Part shown: positions 1 through 9,948 of the stretch, piece after piece
How positions within the stretch are numbered: the first letter of the stretch is position 1
Layout: each line of letters starts with the position of its first letter
From: Zelonia costaricensis
Lineage: Eukaryota > Euglenozoa > Kinetoplastea > Trypanosomatida > Trypanosomatidae
Direction of reading: 5' to 3'
Assembly (NCBI GenBank): GCA_030849075.1
Contig: JASAOO010003419.1
Span: forward strand, 1-57,875
DNA: 57,875 nt
Notes under the pieces: generated by a model
Seen by the model: the letters and a program-made list of their open reading frames with translations, nothing else
The model's database searches: none
Told to the model about the DNA's origin: nothing
Position numbers and translations under genes: made by a program

Positions 1-3000
1 GGCGGGGGGGGGGGGGGCGCGGGGGGGGGGGGGGGGGGAGACCGAGAGGCAGCCGCGCCGCGAAGAGACGGCGTCAGACGCGTGCGGCTCCTCTCCATTG
101 GCAGCCTCGAGCGAAGGCGCACCAGGGGCACTGAGGAACCGAGGTGGCAGTGGTGGTCGTCGAGGGCGCGGCGGGCATGCACGACGTCTGCGTCGCTCTC
201 GCGAAGAGTGGTGCGGTGCTCTGCCTGCTCGAGAGTGTTTTCTTTTCTTGGTGGCTTCAGTTCTTTCCGTGCTGTTTACGTTGGCGGCTCACTTCCGTTC
301 CCACGCGTGAAAGGGGACAGAAAGGCAAAGGGCGGCGGGCGGCGAGGAGGGGGGGGGACCTGCAATGGCGCAGACAGACAGAGTGCGTCTGGGCCGTGGT
401 GCGGACGCGCACGCAAGCGCAGGACCAGTGGCTGAATATGGGCCGCAGGAGGGGCGGGGGTTGGGTGGGGCGGCCGGGGCAGTGGCAAGGGCTCGTTAGT
501 GCATGTCGATCAAGAAGAGGGAGGAAGTGCGTACGTTTGTGTGTGTGGTTTGTTCTTTTCTCTCTGGCCTTTCCCTTTTCCGTGTGCCCAGACTTCCCTT
601 TCCCTCGCCTTCATCGGCTCTGTGTGTGGATCCCGGGCAGGGAGCGACAACACGACAGGGGCCAAGTGGGCTGAGAGAGGGGGGGGGGGCGTCGAGCGAG
701 AAACAGGAGCGCACTACGTGTGGAAAAATAGGGAAAGGGTTTGCTGAGATAGCGAGACGAAGGGGTCCATGAGACGAGGGACGAGGAAGAGGCGGAAGGA
801 AGGCACACGAGAGCATCCTTTGCATTGGCAACCCCGAACCTTCCCAGCCCAGACGCACATTCTCTGCAGACGTCTTCTGAACCGTCACCCAGGGCACACA
901 TCCACACGGACAAGCTTACACAGACACATATACGCGCACACAGATACCACAGATACACAAACACACACACAAACAAGGGGACCTGAGTATGACGTTCCGT
1001 GCCTACCCCTTCGTTGCGTTGCGCCGACCTTTCAGCCGCCGTCCTCTCCTCCTGTCGTGACCATCCTCGCCTGCAGTGCACAGGAAAAAAAAAAGGTGGG
1101 AGAGAAGGACCAACAGTGGGGTGGTGGTGGCAGAGGTGGAAGGAGTGCCGAGTGACATCACACACACGAAAAAAGAGAGGGAGGGGAGCTCCGAGAGAGA
1201 GAAAACGGCTTCAAGACGCGCTATTAGCCCCTGTCTCCCATCCTCATCAACATCCAAGTTAAATCAGCTTAAAAAGAGCAAACAACAACAACTCCACCAA
1301 GCGCCGTCACCAACTTTTTTTTTTCGTGGGTCTCTTCGCTATCTTCCTCTTGCCTCTACCGCCAACGCTGCTTGTTTCCTTCTCACCCTGCACCCGCGCT
1401 CCATCGCTCCCGTTCTCCTTGATAGGATCAAGAGGGACTGCGCTGGAGCAAGAGGGCAACGGGGGGGGGGGGGGCGGAAGGGGAAGAGCAGAGGCAGGCG
1501 GAACCTTTCACCGACGAGAGAACGAAGAAACCGAAGGAAGAGCCGAACAAACCGACCACGTCAGGGGCCACCAAGGAGGCACCTTAGCATTGAACAGGGA
1601 AAGGAAACATGACGTAAAACGGAAAGAGACAAAAAAACGACAGCACACACAGACATACGTACACCGAGGAAATGAAGATAGACAAGAAGGGAAATGAGGA
1701 AGGCAACAGGAGCGAAAGCCGACAAAGAGCGAGTGCGGCTGCCTCCACTACTTCGTTCTCCCCACCTCGCGTTGCCGTTCGCTTGTATGCTGTCTCAGCC
1801 TCGCGGCACGACGCACGCACACATGCACACACGGACACGTGCGCGGTGGCGGACCCTGTTGTTTCACGACGCATAGAGGCACAGACTTTTTTTCTGCCGT
1901 CCCCGTGCGGGTCCCTCACACCCGCTCACGTAAGCACACAATCCGTGTGCGTTGCGTGCGTGCATGTGTGCACGTTTGTGCGTGCGCGCACATGGTGGTG
2001 GAAAACACCACGCATGCGACAACGCGGGGGACGCGCTCATCTTTTTTGGGTCACTTCCTTGGAGGCATGAACCTCCTGGAGAGGGGGGGGGGGGGGAGAA
2101 TTGCGGTGCCACCGTTGCAAGAGGGACAGGGAGGGAGGCAGGCAAGAAAGGGAGGAGGGGGCCATAGATACGAGGCAAGGACAGACAGAGGGAGGCGACG
2201 CTGAGATCAGCGAGCCTTTCTTGCGCAGGCGCACGCACCCGCCCGTGCCCTCCCAGGCACACCGTCACTGGAGCTCCACCATACTAAGACAATAGACGAG
2301 AGCTGAAGAAGAAAAAAGAAAACGAGGGCGGGCTACAAGGGATGGAACACGAGAGAGAGGTGTACGTGTGTGTATGTGTGTGTGTGCGCTCCGCGCCGTA
2401 ATAGAGTAAGACAGAACGCAAGAAAACACTGGTTGCAGCAATCTGTTCCTCTCCAGTGCGACGGTAGAGCTCCCTTTCCCCTGTGCTCCCCACACGCCCT
2501 TCGCCCCACATCGTTGCACACCGCCTTCCCTCAGTGTTCTTCTGCATCACCGTCTTCGAAGGGGGAGGGGGCGGAGAGTGGACGGAGCCGAAGCGATAAC
2601 GGACACGAGGCTGGTATGACGAGAAGGGCGACTAGGCCAATATGAAAAAAGTGAAGGCTGGCAGAGAGAGCGGCAGCGTCTGACGGCGAGAACGAAGACG
2701 GGGGAGAAGGAGTGAGCGGCACGGGAGAGAACCACCTGACGCGAAACGCAAGGGAGAAACATTGTCAGGGAGGCGGGGCAGGAGGGGCGGCGTGCGAAGG
2801 CCGGTAAAGTTGAATCGAAAATGGGGCGGAGGGAGAGTGGGGGCCAGCCAGGGAAGGAGGGGAGGGGGACCAGGGAGGGAAAGCACAGGAGAAAAGGGAG
2901 AGAGGGGGTCTTTTGATGATACGCCCACCACGCACAGGCACGCTCGCACGGACGCGTGTTCAGGGGGTGAGGTGGTCGTGGTGGAAGGGGGGGGGAGCTC

Positions 3001-3468
3001 TCGGGTGCGCCGGTCTTGACGTGAACGCGCAGACTCCCACACGCCTACAAAACTGACCCGGCGGCTGCCGCCTCGAGCGCAGATACCCGCGTGCGGTTCC
3101 GCCGATGCGAACAAAACAAAGGAAGGCCTCGCGCGAGAGGGGGGAGGAGGAGGAGGAGGAGGAGGAAGGGGCAGAGGGACGGAGACACAAAAAGGGGGAA
3201 ATAGAAGAAACTCACGGCGGCAGCTGCACACTGTCGGGGTGGCAAACACGGAGGTCCGCGGCTCCCGCGCGTCTCAGCACACACACACACACACACACAC
3301 ACGCACGCATACGTACGTCTTTCCTCTCCCGCGTCTCTGTTATGTCTGCGTCGCCTCCACCGCGCCCCCCTGAAGTTGGCACCGCGCCGCCGCCACGTGC
3401 CTGCGGGTCAAGTGGAGAGGGAGGAGGGCACACGCGCGCTGTCGCTGAGCCACAGCGGGACGCTCCGC
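1..3468. other. Gene-free 3.5 kb left end (intergenic / 3' UTR)
   Basis: I see no credible protein gene on either strand. The open frames here are Arg-, Pro-, Ser- or Gly-rich and translate simple sequence: G runs at 1-40 and near 1459-1472, purine tracts at 2830-2900 and 3135-3180, and CA/CT-rich stretches at 890-980. The right part is presumably the 3' UTR of the succinyl-CoA ligase gene that ends at 3469. The homopurine tracts would read as pyrimidine tracts on the transcribed strand and could serve trans-splicing of a gene beyond the left edge. The length is greater than any other gap in the window. Confidence 0.7.
3277..3302. repeat. (CA)n microsatellite
   Basis: About thirteen uninterrupted CA units lie some 170 bases downstream of the succinyl-CoA ligase stop, in its presumed 3' UTR. 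Similar CA/GT arrays recur in many intergenic regions of this window. Confidence 0.9.
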
Positions 3469-4710
3469 TTACTTGGCCAGCTCGACCGCCTTGAGGGCGG
3501 CCGACTCGAAGTCGTCGGCGGGGTGAATGGCGAGGCCGCTCTTGCGGATGATGTCCTTGCCGAGCTGCTCGTTAGTGCCACTAAGGCGCACCACGATCGG
3601 GATGCTGGTGTTGAGGGTCTTGGAGGCGTTCACGACACCCTGGGCGATGACGTCGCAGTGCATGATGCCGCCGAAGATGTTCACCAGGATGCTCTTCACG
3701 TTCGGGTCGCCCGTGATGATCTTGAAGGCCGCGACAATCTGGTCCTCCGAGGCGCTGCCACCGACGTCGAGGAAGTTGGCCGGGCTGCCGCCGTGGAGGG
3801 AGATGAGGTCCATCGTGGCCATGGCAAGACCGGCGCCGTTCACGAGGCAGCCGACGTTACCCTCCAGGGCAATGTAGTTGAGGTCGTACTTCTTGGCGAG
3901 CACCTCCTTGTTGTCGATCTGGGTCTGGTCCTCCATCGCGAACACGTTGCGCTGGCGGAAGACGGCGTTGTCGTCGAAGCTGAGCTTCGCGTCGATCTCC
4001 ATCACGTCGCCGTTCTCCAGCTCGACGAACGGGTTGATCTCCACCATCGTGCAGTCCTTGGACTTGCCAATGTTGTACAGCGCCTTGATCTGCTCCGCCG
4101 CCCGCTCCGCCGTCTCACCAGAGAAGCCGAGCTCCTTGGCGTACGCGACGGCCGCGTCGTGGTCGACGCCCTCGGCGACGTTCACGCGCATCGTCTTGAT
4201 CTTCTCGGGGTGGCTCTTGGCGAGCTCCTCGATGCCCATGCCGCCCTCAGCGCTGCCAATGAACATCGGCGACGCGCTCTTGCGGTCGAGAATGAGGGAC
4301 AGGTACAGCTCGCGCTTGATGCCGGAGACGGCCTCGGTGATGTACAGCGTGCTCACCTGCTGGCCCTTGGCGCCCGTCTGCTTCGTCACGAGCGTGTTGC
4401 CGAGCATGCGCTTGGCAGCCTCGACGGCGGCCTTCGTGTTGTCGCACACGTGCACGCCACCCTGGAAGCCATCCTTGAAGGTGCCCTTGCCGCGGCCACC
4501 AGCGAGAATCTGCGACTTGACGACCTTCTTCTCCGTCTTGATCTTGCTGCACGCGGCCTCGACCTCCTCGATCGTCTTGCACGCAATACCGAACTCCACC
4601 TTACCACCGTTGTCCTTGATGATCTGCTTGGACTGGTACTCGTGGATGTTGAGGAAGCGGCGCTGCACACCGGCAGCCTTGGGGGTGCACAGACGGCCAA
4701 AGCGGAGCAT
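3469..4710 (-). CDS. SCSb: Succinyl-CoA ligase (synthetase) beta chain, mitochondrial
   Basis: A 413-residue protein that forms the nucleotide-binding half of the alpha/beta succinyl-CoA ligase, which converts succinyl-CoA, Pi and NDP to succinate, CoA and NTP in the mitochondrion (TCA cycle and acetate:succinate CoA-transferase cycle). The start at 4710 begins with a short basic, hydroxylated leader (MLRFGRLCTPKAAGVQRRF) typical of trypanosomatid mitochondrial import. The mature chain opens with the family hallmark LNIHEYQSKQIIKDNG. An ATP-grasp domain follows (about residues 25-230), including the Gly-rich segment LAGGRGKG and the metal-binding EINPFVE. The C-terminal ligase domain carries VNIFGGIMHCD and ends in RLSGTNE...GLAI. 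Length is normal for the family. The open frame continues upstream of 4710 but is low-complexity there. Whether the enzyme prefers ADP or GDP cannot be read with certainty. Confidence 0.95.
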   Translation of the reverse strand: MLRFGRLCTPKAAGVQRRFLNIHEYQSKQIIKDNGGKVEFGIACKTIEEVEAACSKIKTEKKVVKSQILAGGRGKGTFKDGFQGGVHVCDNTKAAVEAAKRMLGNTLVTKQTGAKGQQVSTLYITEAVSGIKRELYLSLILDRKSASPMFIGSAEGGMGIEELAKSHPEKIKTMRVNVAEGVDHDAAVAYAKELGFSGETAERAAEQIKALYNIGKSKDCTMVEINPFVELENGDVMEIDAKLSFDDNAVFRQRNVFAMEDQTQIDNKEVLAKKYDLNYIALEGNVGCLVNGAGLAMATMDLISLHGGSPANFLDVGGSASEDQIVAAFKIITGDPNVKSILVNIFGGIMHCDVIAQGVVNASKTLNTSIPIVVRLSGTNEQLGKDIIRKSGLAIHPADDFESAALKAVELAK

Positions 4711-5427
4711 TCTCGTGCGCGAGAGAGGGAGACAGGCGACGAGAGATGGGGAGGGAGGGGGGAGGCTTACGCGGGGAGGGTATACAGGTAATAGACCAAG
4801 ACAGATGGAGGACACAAAGAGAAAGGCAAATGCGGCGGGTGGGTGGGGGGGGACGGTGTGAGAGAGTGGGAAGGAGAGGAGGCGAAACGGGATTTCAATT
4901 CCTTGGTGGGAGAGAAGAAGGGGGGGGGAAGGGGTTGAGTGGGTGTGAAGGACAGCGGGAAGAGAGGCAAACGGGAAAGAGGGATCGGGAGTAGAGAAGG
5001 GGCTCATGTGCGACAGCACCATCGATAAGTGAAAGCGTAGGTCGATGGAAAGCTGCAGTAGGGTCAGCCTCCTCCAGCGTCGCCCGCAATGGAGCTCCTT
5101 CTTTTTTTTCTTCTGCTTCTCATTTTGTATTCGCCCTTCTTCACGAGCAGACGGCAATCGCGTCGTCATGCAGACACGGCGCGTCTGCAGCAGCGCGAAC
5201 ATCACCGCTAAACACACAAAAACACACGCACACACTCACACTCACACAGAAAGAAAAAAGGAGAAGCTACTGTGACACCGGTCAACGACAGGTATTCAAC
5301 GAGGGGTGGCGTTCGACGAGGACAACCGGGAGGAGCCCGCGAAGGCGCGTTCGACAAGGTGGCCTTCCCTCACCCTTCATCGTCAACCCCGAGCGCAAAA
5401 CCTATGCAGGCGCCTCCCCTCTTGCTT
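4711..5427. other. Intergenic region, purine-rich plus CA repeat
   Basis: No gene. Plus-strand purine tracts at 4715-4770 and 4850-4990 are pyrimidine tracts on the transcribed strand and are the likely trans-splice signals for the succinyl-CoA ligase gene. A CA-rich run lies at about 5213-5250. Confidence 0.7.
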
Positions 5428-5838
5428 TCACTTGCTGTGTTCCCGCAACATGCACGTCGTCGTGTAGTACTGCCGGCCGTACAAGAGGGTGTTCCACAGC
5501 ATGAAGGTGAGCAGCATCGTGTTCAGCTGTGTCGCACCGCGGTGGAGCGAGAAGAGGGCAGTGCACAGCAGGAGTCGCAGCCCCTCATGGACGGTGTTGA
5601 TCAGCAGCAACCACCGGCTCAGCGGCTCCAGCAGCACGAAGATGCGGGGCAGCATCAGAAACGCTACGACCGCCGCGTAAAGCGGTACGGCCATTGGCGC
5701 GTTGGCTTGACTGTCAAACCACACCGACCCCTTCGACAAGGTTTGCGGGCTTGCGCTCCACAGCCGCCACAGCTCGTAGGCGTCGGTCGCGAGCAGCGCG
5801 GTCGTGTACCACTGCAGGGGGTACATGAGAGACGTCAT
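5428..5838 (-). CDS. Small multi-pass membrane protein, Erg28-like by eye (paralogue of the next gene upstream)
   Basis: A 136-residue, strongly hydrophobic protein with about four membrane segments: residues 1-25, 48-70, 74-98 and 105-122. I chose the ATG at 5838, the first Met of MTSLMYPLQWY; the frame extends upstream through Pro-rich 5' UTR. The arrangement of an Arg after helix 2, then PLSRWLLLINTVHEGLRLL, then N-x-x-L-x-x-G-R-Q-Y-Y resembles the Erg28 family of ER sterol-biosynthesis scaffold proteins. The neighbour at 6458-6973 shares the same landmarks (P-x-SR-(x)6-N-x-x-VH), so the two look like an old tandem duplication. The Erg28 link is my inference; another small ER membrane family is possible. 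Confidence 0.75.
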   Translation of the reverse strand: MTSLMYPLQWYTTALLATDAYELWRLWSASPQTLSKGSVWFDSQANAPMAVPLYAAVVAFLMLPRIFVLLEPLSRWLLLINTVHEGLRLLLCTALFSLHRGATQLNTMLLTFMLWNTLLYGRQYYTTTCMLREHSK

Positions 5839-6457
5839 TGGCGAGGGCAAAGAGCTGCTACAGAAAGCAGGGGGTGGGGTGGGGGCCACGATGCGCTGCA
5901 GCACAGGTGGGCGGGAAAGAAGGAGCGTAGCCCTCGTAAAGAGGTGCAATCGGAGCGGGTTCAGACAGAGGCAGGTGGGGGGGGGGGGGTTGAGCGCCGG
6001 TGAGGTTTGGGGGCAATTCTCGTGGGCCCTTTTCGCATGATCACGGAGATTTGAAGTCGTCTCCGTGGGTGAGAAGGGGGGTCCTCGCAGAGGTGCGCAA
6101 CAGAATGCACGGCGCGAATGCCGTTCATGCACGGCGGTTCGAACGTGCCACAGGGGCGTTGCTTGTGTGTTTCGTGGAGGGAGGTGGGGGGGTATGTGGC
6201 GGGGGCAAGCAGGGGGCTGCCGTGGAAATGCGGACCGCACAGAAGGGGCAGAGCTCCAAGCGCGGCCAAACCGAGCGTCGCATCGGCGAGTGGCACATCA
6301 TCGTAGACGTCACGGCGGAAGAAAGGACAAGACAAACCGGAAAACGGAAACAAACCGCCACAGCACCGTCAGAGGGACAAATCGGGCTTTTGTGTGCGCG
6401 TCCTGGGAGGGGCTCGGATTGGGGGGGGGGGGAGGGGAGGGGCAGGGGAAAGGGGCG
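5839..6457. other. Intergenic region between the two paralogous membrane-protein genes
   Basis: No credible gene. G homopolymers lie at about 5977-5990 and 6420-6432, and a second purine-rich block at 6055-6090 reads as pyrimidine on the transcribed strand. Confidence 0.65.
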
Positions 6458-6973
6458 TCAGCTATTCTTCTTGGTCTCCTTGCGCTGTGCGTACTCGGCG
6501 CGCTTCTGCCGGATGGCAGCCAGCTGCTCCTGCCGCCACTTGTGGTCCGCCACCGCGGCCGTCGCCTGCCACCGCCTGAGCTGCACGAGGCGTCCGACAA
6601 AGATGCTGAGGTTGATGACCATGAGGCCGCTGAGCGTGTTGGAGTCGTTCGTGGAAGCTGCGGACTTGTGCTGGCAGCAGTACACGTGGCACGCGAGTTC
6701 GAGGGAGTGCACGACTATGTTGTAGGCGACAATCATACGCGACTTGGGCAGCATGCAGGCCATGACACGTGCCGTCACAAGGCACGCCAGTACCGCGATG
6801 AAGATGTACTGAAGCGGCTTGTTTGCGTAGTACTCGGGGGTGTTGTCGACCCAGCCGCCCAGCTCATGGAGGAGGAGGTCGCCGTGCAGCAGGCGCACGA
6901 TGGCAGAAACCTCGAGCAGCGCCGTCCCAGCGCAGCACGCCTGAAAAATGAGGGTGGAGGAGACACGGATCAT
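6458..6973 (-). CDS. Small multi-pass membrane protein, Erg28-like by eye (paralogue of the next gene downstream)
   Basis: A 171-residue protein starting at the ATG at 6973 (MIRVSSTLIFQACCAG). Hydrophobic segments fall at about residues 6-25, 50-68, 73-95 and 112-130. They are followed by a charged cytosolic tail rich in Arg, Gln and Lys (ending KETKKNS) that may form a short coiled coil or carry a di-lysine-like ER signal. The segment ARVMACMLPKSRMIVAY, then N-I-V-V-H-S-L-E-L, then SGLMVINLSIFVGR aligns by eye with the downstream gene at 5428-5838. The same H-x-x-x-E/L pattern after helix 3 is seen in Erg28 family proteins. The upstream frame extension is Pro/Ser simple sequence and was not included. 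The function assignment is tentative; the call that it is a membrane protein is firm. Confidence 0.75.
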   Translation of the reverse strand: MIRVSSTLIFQACCAGTALLEVSAIVRLLHGDLLLHELGGWVDNTPEYYANKPLQYIFIAVLACLVTARVMACMLPKSRMIVAYNIVVHSLELACHVYCCQHKSAASTNDSNTLSGLMVINLSIFVGRLVQLRRWQATAAVADHKWRQEQLAAIRQKRAEYAQRKETKKNS

Positions 6974-8010
6974 GATGGGTGGTGGGGGAGGACACAGAGG
7001 CAGTGGAAAAAGGTTGCAGCGTAGCGGGGGTGGGGGTTGGGGTGGGCTGGGGCTTCCAGCTGCACAGACAGACGTGCTACGCAGCGCAGGAAGGGCCCCC
7101 GTTGATGGCGGGTGCGGGGGTGGAGAGCGAGAAGAAGGGGGGGTGGGTGGGTGGGTGAGCATTGAGACTCAGGGAGGAGAGGGAAGGAGTCGACGGGTCA
7201 AGCAAGGTGGACCATGTCTTTCACAGCAAAAGACAGGCACGGGCGCCGTCGCCGCACCACACACCGCGAGGAGGCCGGATAAAGAAGTCCCACTTCCGCA
7301 TCGATCGCCTTCACTATGTTTTGATCCGTTTGCACGGAGGCTTGCACGCGCAGACTCGACTGGCTGTAAAACTCTCGCGTGTATTCCTTTCTTTTCCTTT
7401 TCTGCCTTTGGAGACCCCGAAACGGCGAAGATGGTACGGAGTGGAGGCGGGGCGAGGGGAAGAGAGGGAGGGAAGGGGTTGGGTGGGGCTAAGCAGCTGT
7501 CAAAACTCTGATCCACACAAGAGTTGAAGTAGAAAACGAAAAAAAGACGAAGAATGAAACGGAGAATGGTAGTGGCGGTGGGGGGGGGGGGAAGGGCAAC
7601 GAAGCACCCGAGTGACACGTGGGTTGGCGGGTAAATAAGAGGCCGAGGCTCAGCTGTACATATGGTGCAAGATAGAACACGCACGCGATATTGAGCAATA
7701 GAAGCAGAAAGAACACAGTGGCACGTTCACGCAGACACACAGACACACACATACACACACACGCAGGCCGACATCGACACAAAAAGCCGAGATGTAGTAA
7801 GCAAGGTAAGAAAGACAGAACAGCTTCTGATGTTGCACATCGCTGCAAAGCCCTACGCGGCGGGCACGAAGGCGCCAATAGTGTGAGTGAGAGAGAAAGA
7901 GGTGTGCAACTCAACGCGGTTGCAAACGCGTGGACCTCCAACGCCACCAGTACGGGGTAAGGAGGTCAAAGCAGCGCGCGGTCAGCACGGCGCACTGCCC
8001 ACGGCTGCTA
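6974..8010. other. Intergenic region, 1.04 kb, G-rich and CA-rich
   Basis: No credible gene. The minus frame over 7169-7684 is open but Pro/Ser/Cys-rich with no recognisable domain. Plus-strand G-rich DNA at 6976-7160 and 7440-7480 reads as pyrimidine on the transcribed strand. A CA array lies at about 7734-7762. Confidence 0.65.
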
Positions 8011-9948
8011 CTAGACGCTCATGGGGTAGTCGCGGCGGCGTAGCAGTTGCGCCTGCGACGAGACGGCCGAGGTCCACATGGAGATCATCGAGAACACTGT
8101 GGTGTCCACCGTGATCGCGGCATTGATGTTGCGTGTGAAGAGCGACACACCCGTCATGCTGCCCCCGCTCGGCAGGTACACCCGGCTCGTGAGCACCTCG
8201 GTACCGGCGTCCTTGTACACCTCGATGACGCTGTCGTCGATGAAGACGTGTAGCTCCACGGTGCCCGGGTGCGCCACCGTCAGCGGGGCCCGGCCGACGA
8301 CAGTGTCCAGTGCGCCGATGGAGGTGGAAAGCGTGCGGTTCACGACGAGTAGTGGCACATTCGGGCGGCCTGTCTGTGCCGTGCAGTCTTCCACCAGCGG
8401 CGTGGGAGCGGCCAGGTACTGACAGTACGACCCGGTCACATTCATCTTCACATTCCATGCTGCGCACAGCTGCACCTGCTGCACGCACTGCGCCGCACAG
8501 CTTGCGGCGGCGTCTACATCGTCGGCGACGGCGACCTCGCCGAGGAGCGGACCGGTCTGCCGGTAGCCGCGGGTTGGCGTCGCGTTGGCGACGGGCATGC
8601 GCAACGAGACGGCGACGTAGTTCGCGGCGTTGGCGCTGACGCGCACCTGGAGCCCGATCTCCGGCGGGTCAACCGGGAAGTACGCGCTGCCGTCAAAGGT
8701 GGCGGAGGGGATGCTGAATGTGGCAATAATATCCTGGTACTTCGGGACTTGGGTGCTGCCCGCGAGAATCGTGACGGGTGCGGCGCTCGTCACGGTCGTC
8801 TCAGCGTTGCGGGCAATGCGGGTGCCGCGCATGGCCTGCATCTCCGTGATCGATGGGAAGCGCATCTTGTTTTCCGTCGTGTCGTAGACCATGTCCCGAA
8901 GACTCAGCATGCCGGCCCAGCCGTTGCTGCTGATGCTCGCCTGTGGCAGCTCCTCCCGGATGTAGCCCCAAATGCGTCGCCGCCGCAACACCGGATCGTA
9001 AAAGCTTTTACTCGAAGAAAAGCACCCGTAGTCCACGACCGTTGCACGCCGTGCCGCGCTCTGCGTAAAGACGTACGGGCCTGGCGTCGACGAGGCGGCA
9101 TAGGTGCCGTACAGGACCACATCGCGTCGCCAGTCTGCCACGGTCAGCTTCAGGAAGCGTTCCCCCCTTCCGCTGGTCGCACCAGCACCGGTAAGGGTGA
9201 AAAAGTCAGGCCGCTCCAGAGTCAAGCGCGTGACGTCGATGCCACTGCCCGCCGTGCCGTTGCCGGGGAACAAGTTGTGCGAGTACGCGTAGCCGCTCTG
9301 GAACGTGGCGTCCGTCGTCGCGAAGACGAGCACGCCGGAGTGGACGCCGTCGGCGCCGCTGATCTGCGCGGCAAGGGCGATGAGCCACTGCCCGCTCGTG
9401 CTGGGGTCGACCCACCACTCCGTCGGGTCCCGAAAGGCGCTGCGGCTGGCGAGAATGGGTACGCTCTCCTGGCAAATGACCGGGTTCACAGAGCTCTTTG
9501 AGAACGTGTTGAACTGGCGTCTGCCGGCCGCGTCGGCGCTCGTCGGGTTCGCGATGCACTGCCGCTGGAAGCCGCTCTGATCTGCGCAGGTGTACATGAC
9601 GACGGGATTGCCTTGGTTGCTGTTCTGCATCACCCCGGACAGGACGGCGCCGGTGTCGTACCAGCGCTCTGCGGTGATGGCTCTCGACGGGGTTTCGCGT
9701 GTCCAGCTTGCGTAGTTGGGCGTTGTGATGTGGTACCAGGCGGTGCTGTTATTGGCGGTGCCACTGGGGTTGTAGAGCATGTACAGGTGTGCCGTCTGCG
9801 TGACGGCGTCGCGGTACGGCCCAGCAGGGCCACCCACCCAGTTGCCTGGTGGGCTCGGGTGGAAGATGGGCTGGTAGGGCAGCGCCGCAGCAACCAACAC
9901 GGCAACTACTGCTGCCGCTGCAGCGAGAAGCAGCCTTAACGGCCGCAT
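8011..9948 (-). CDS. GH32-family beta-fructofuranosidase (invertase)-like protein with cysteine-rich insert
   Basis: A 645-residue protein starting at the ATG at 9948. An N-terminal hydrophobic segment (residues 5-23) is a signal peptide or anchor, so the protein should be secreted or surface-exposed. GH32 landmarks are an N-terminal PYQPIFHPSPPGNWVGG, FRDPTEWW at 172-179 (the RDP motif), ERPDFF at 245-250 (the usual general acid/base Glu is E245) and GWAGMLSLRDM at 343-353. A C-terminal beta-sandwich includes VFIDDSVIEVYKDAGTEVLTSRVY. The usual WMNDPNG nucleophile motif is replaced by GGPAGP at 39-44, so the catalytic Asp appears absent. Within the C-terminal sandwich, residues about 470-530 hold five cysteines (484, 488, 495, 509, 522) in an apple/PAN-like pattern. 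Related proteins let Leishmania use sucrose from the insect's sugar meal; here activity is doubtful. Confidence 0.88.
   Translation of the reverse strand: MRPLRLLLAAAAAVVAVLVAAALPYQPIFHPSPPGNWVGGPAGPYRDAVTQTAHLYMLYNPSGTANNSTAWYHITTPNYASWTRETPSRAITAERWYDTGAVLSGVMQNSNQGNPVVMYTCADQSGFQRQCIANPTSADAAGRRQFNTFSKSSVNPVICQESVPILASRSAFRDPTEWWVDPSTSGQWLIALAAQISGADGVHSGVLVFATTDATFQSGYAYSHNLFPGNGTAGSGIDVTRLTLERPDFFTLTGAGATSGRGERFLKLTVADWRRDVVLYGTYAASSTPGPYVFTQSAARRATVVDYGCFSSSKSFYDPVLRRRRIWGYIREELPQASISSNGWAGMLSLRDMVYDTTENKMRFPSITEMQAMRGTRIARNAETTVTSAAPVTILAGSTQVPKYQDIIATFSIPSATFDGSAYFPVDPPEIGLQVRVSANAANYVAVSLRMPVANATPTRGYRQTGPLLGEVAVADDVDAAASCAAQCVQQVQLCAAWNVKMNVTGSYCQYLAAPTPLVEDCTAQTGRPNVPLLVVNRTLSTSIGALDTVVGRAPLTVAHPGTVELHVFIDDSVIEVYKDAGTEVLTSRVYLPSGGSMTGVSLFTRNINAAITVDTTVFSMISMWTSAVSSQAQLLRRRDYPMSV

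Noticed and set aside
3376..4791. Plus-strand ORF of 471 codons
   Set aside because: It lies exactly opposite the succinyl-CoA ligase gene. Its Leu/Val/Asp/His-rich protein is the usual antisense shadow of GC3-biased coding sequence.
6134..6152. Possible tRNA B box (cggttcgaacg)
   Set aside because: No matching CC after the GTTCGAA core, no cloverleaf partners and no terminator.
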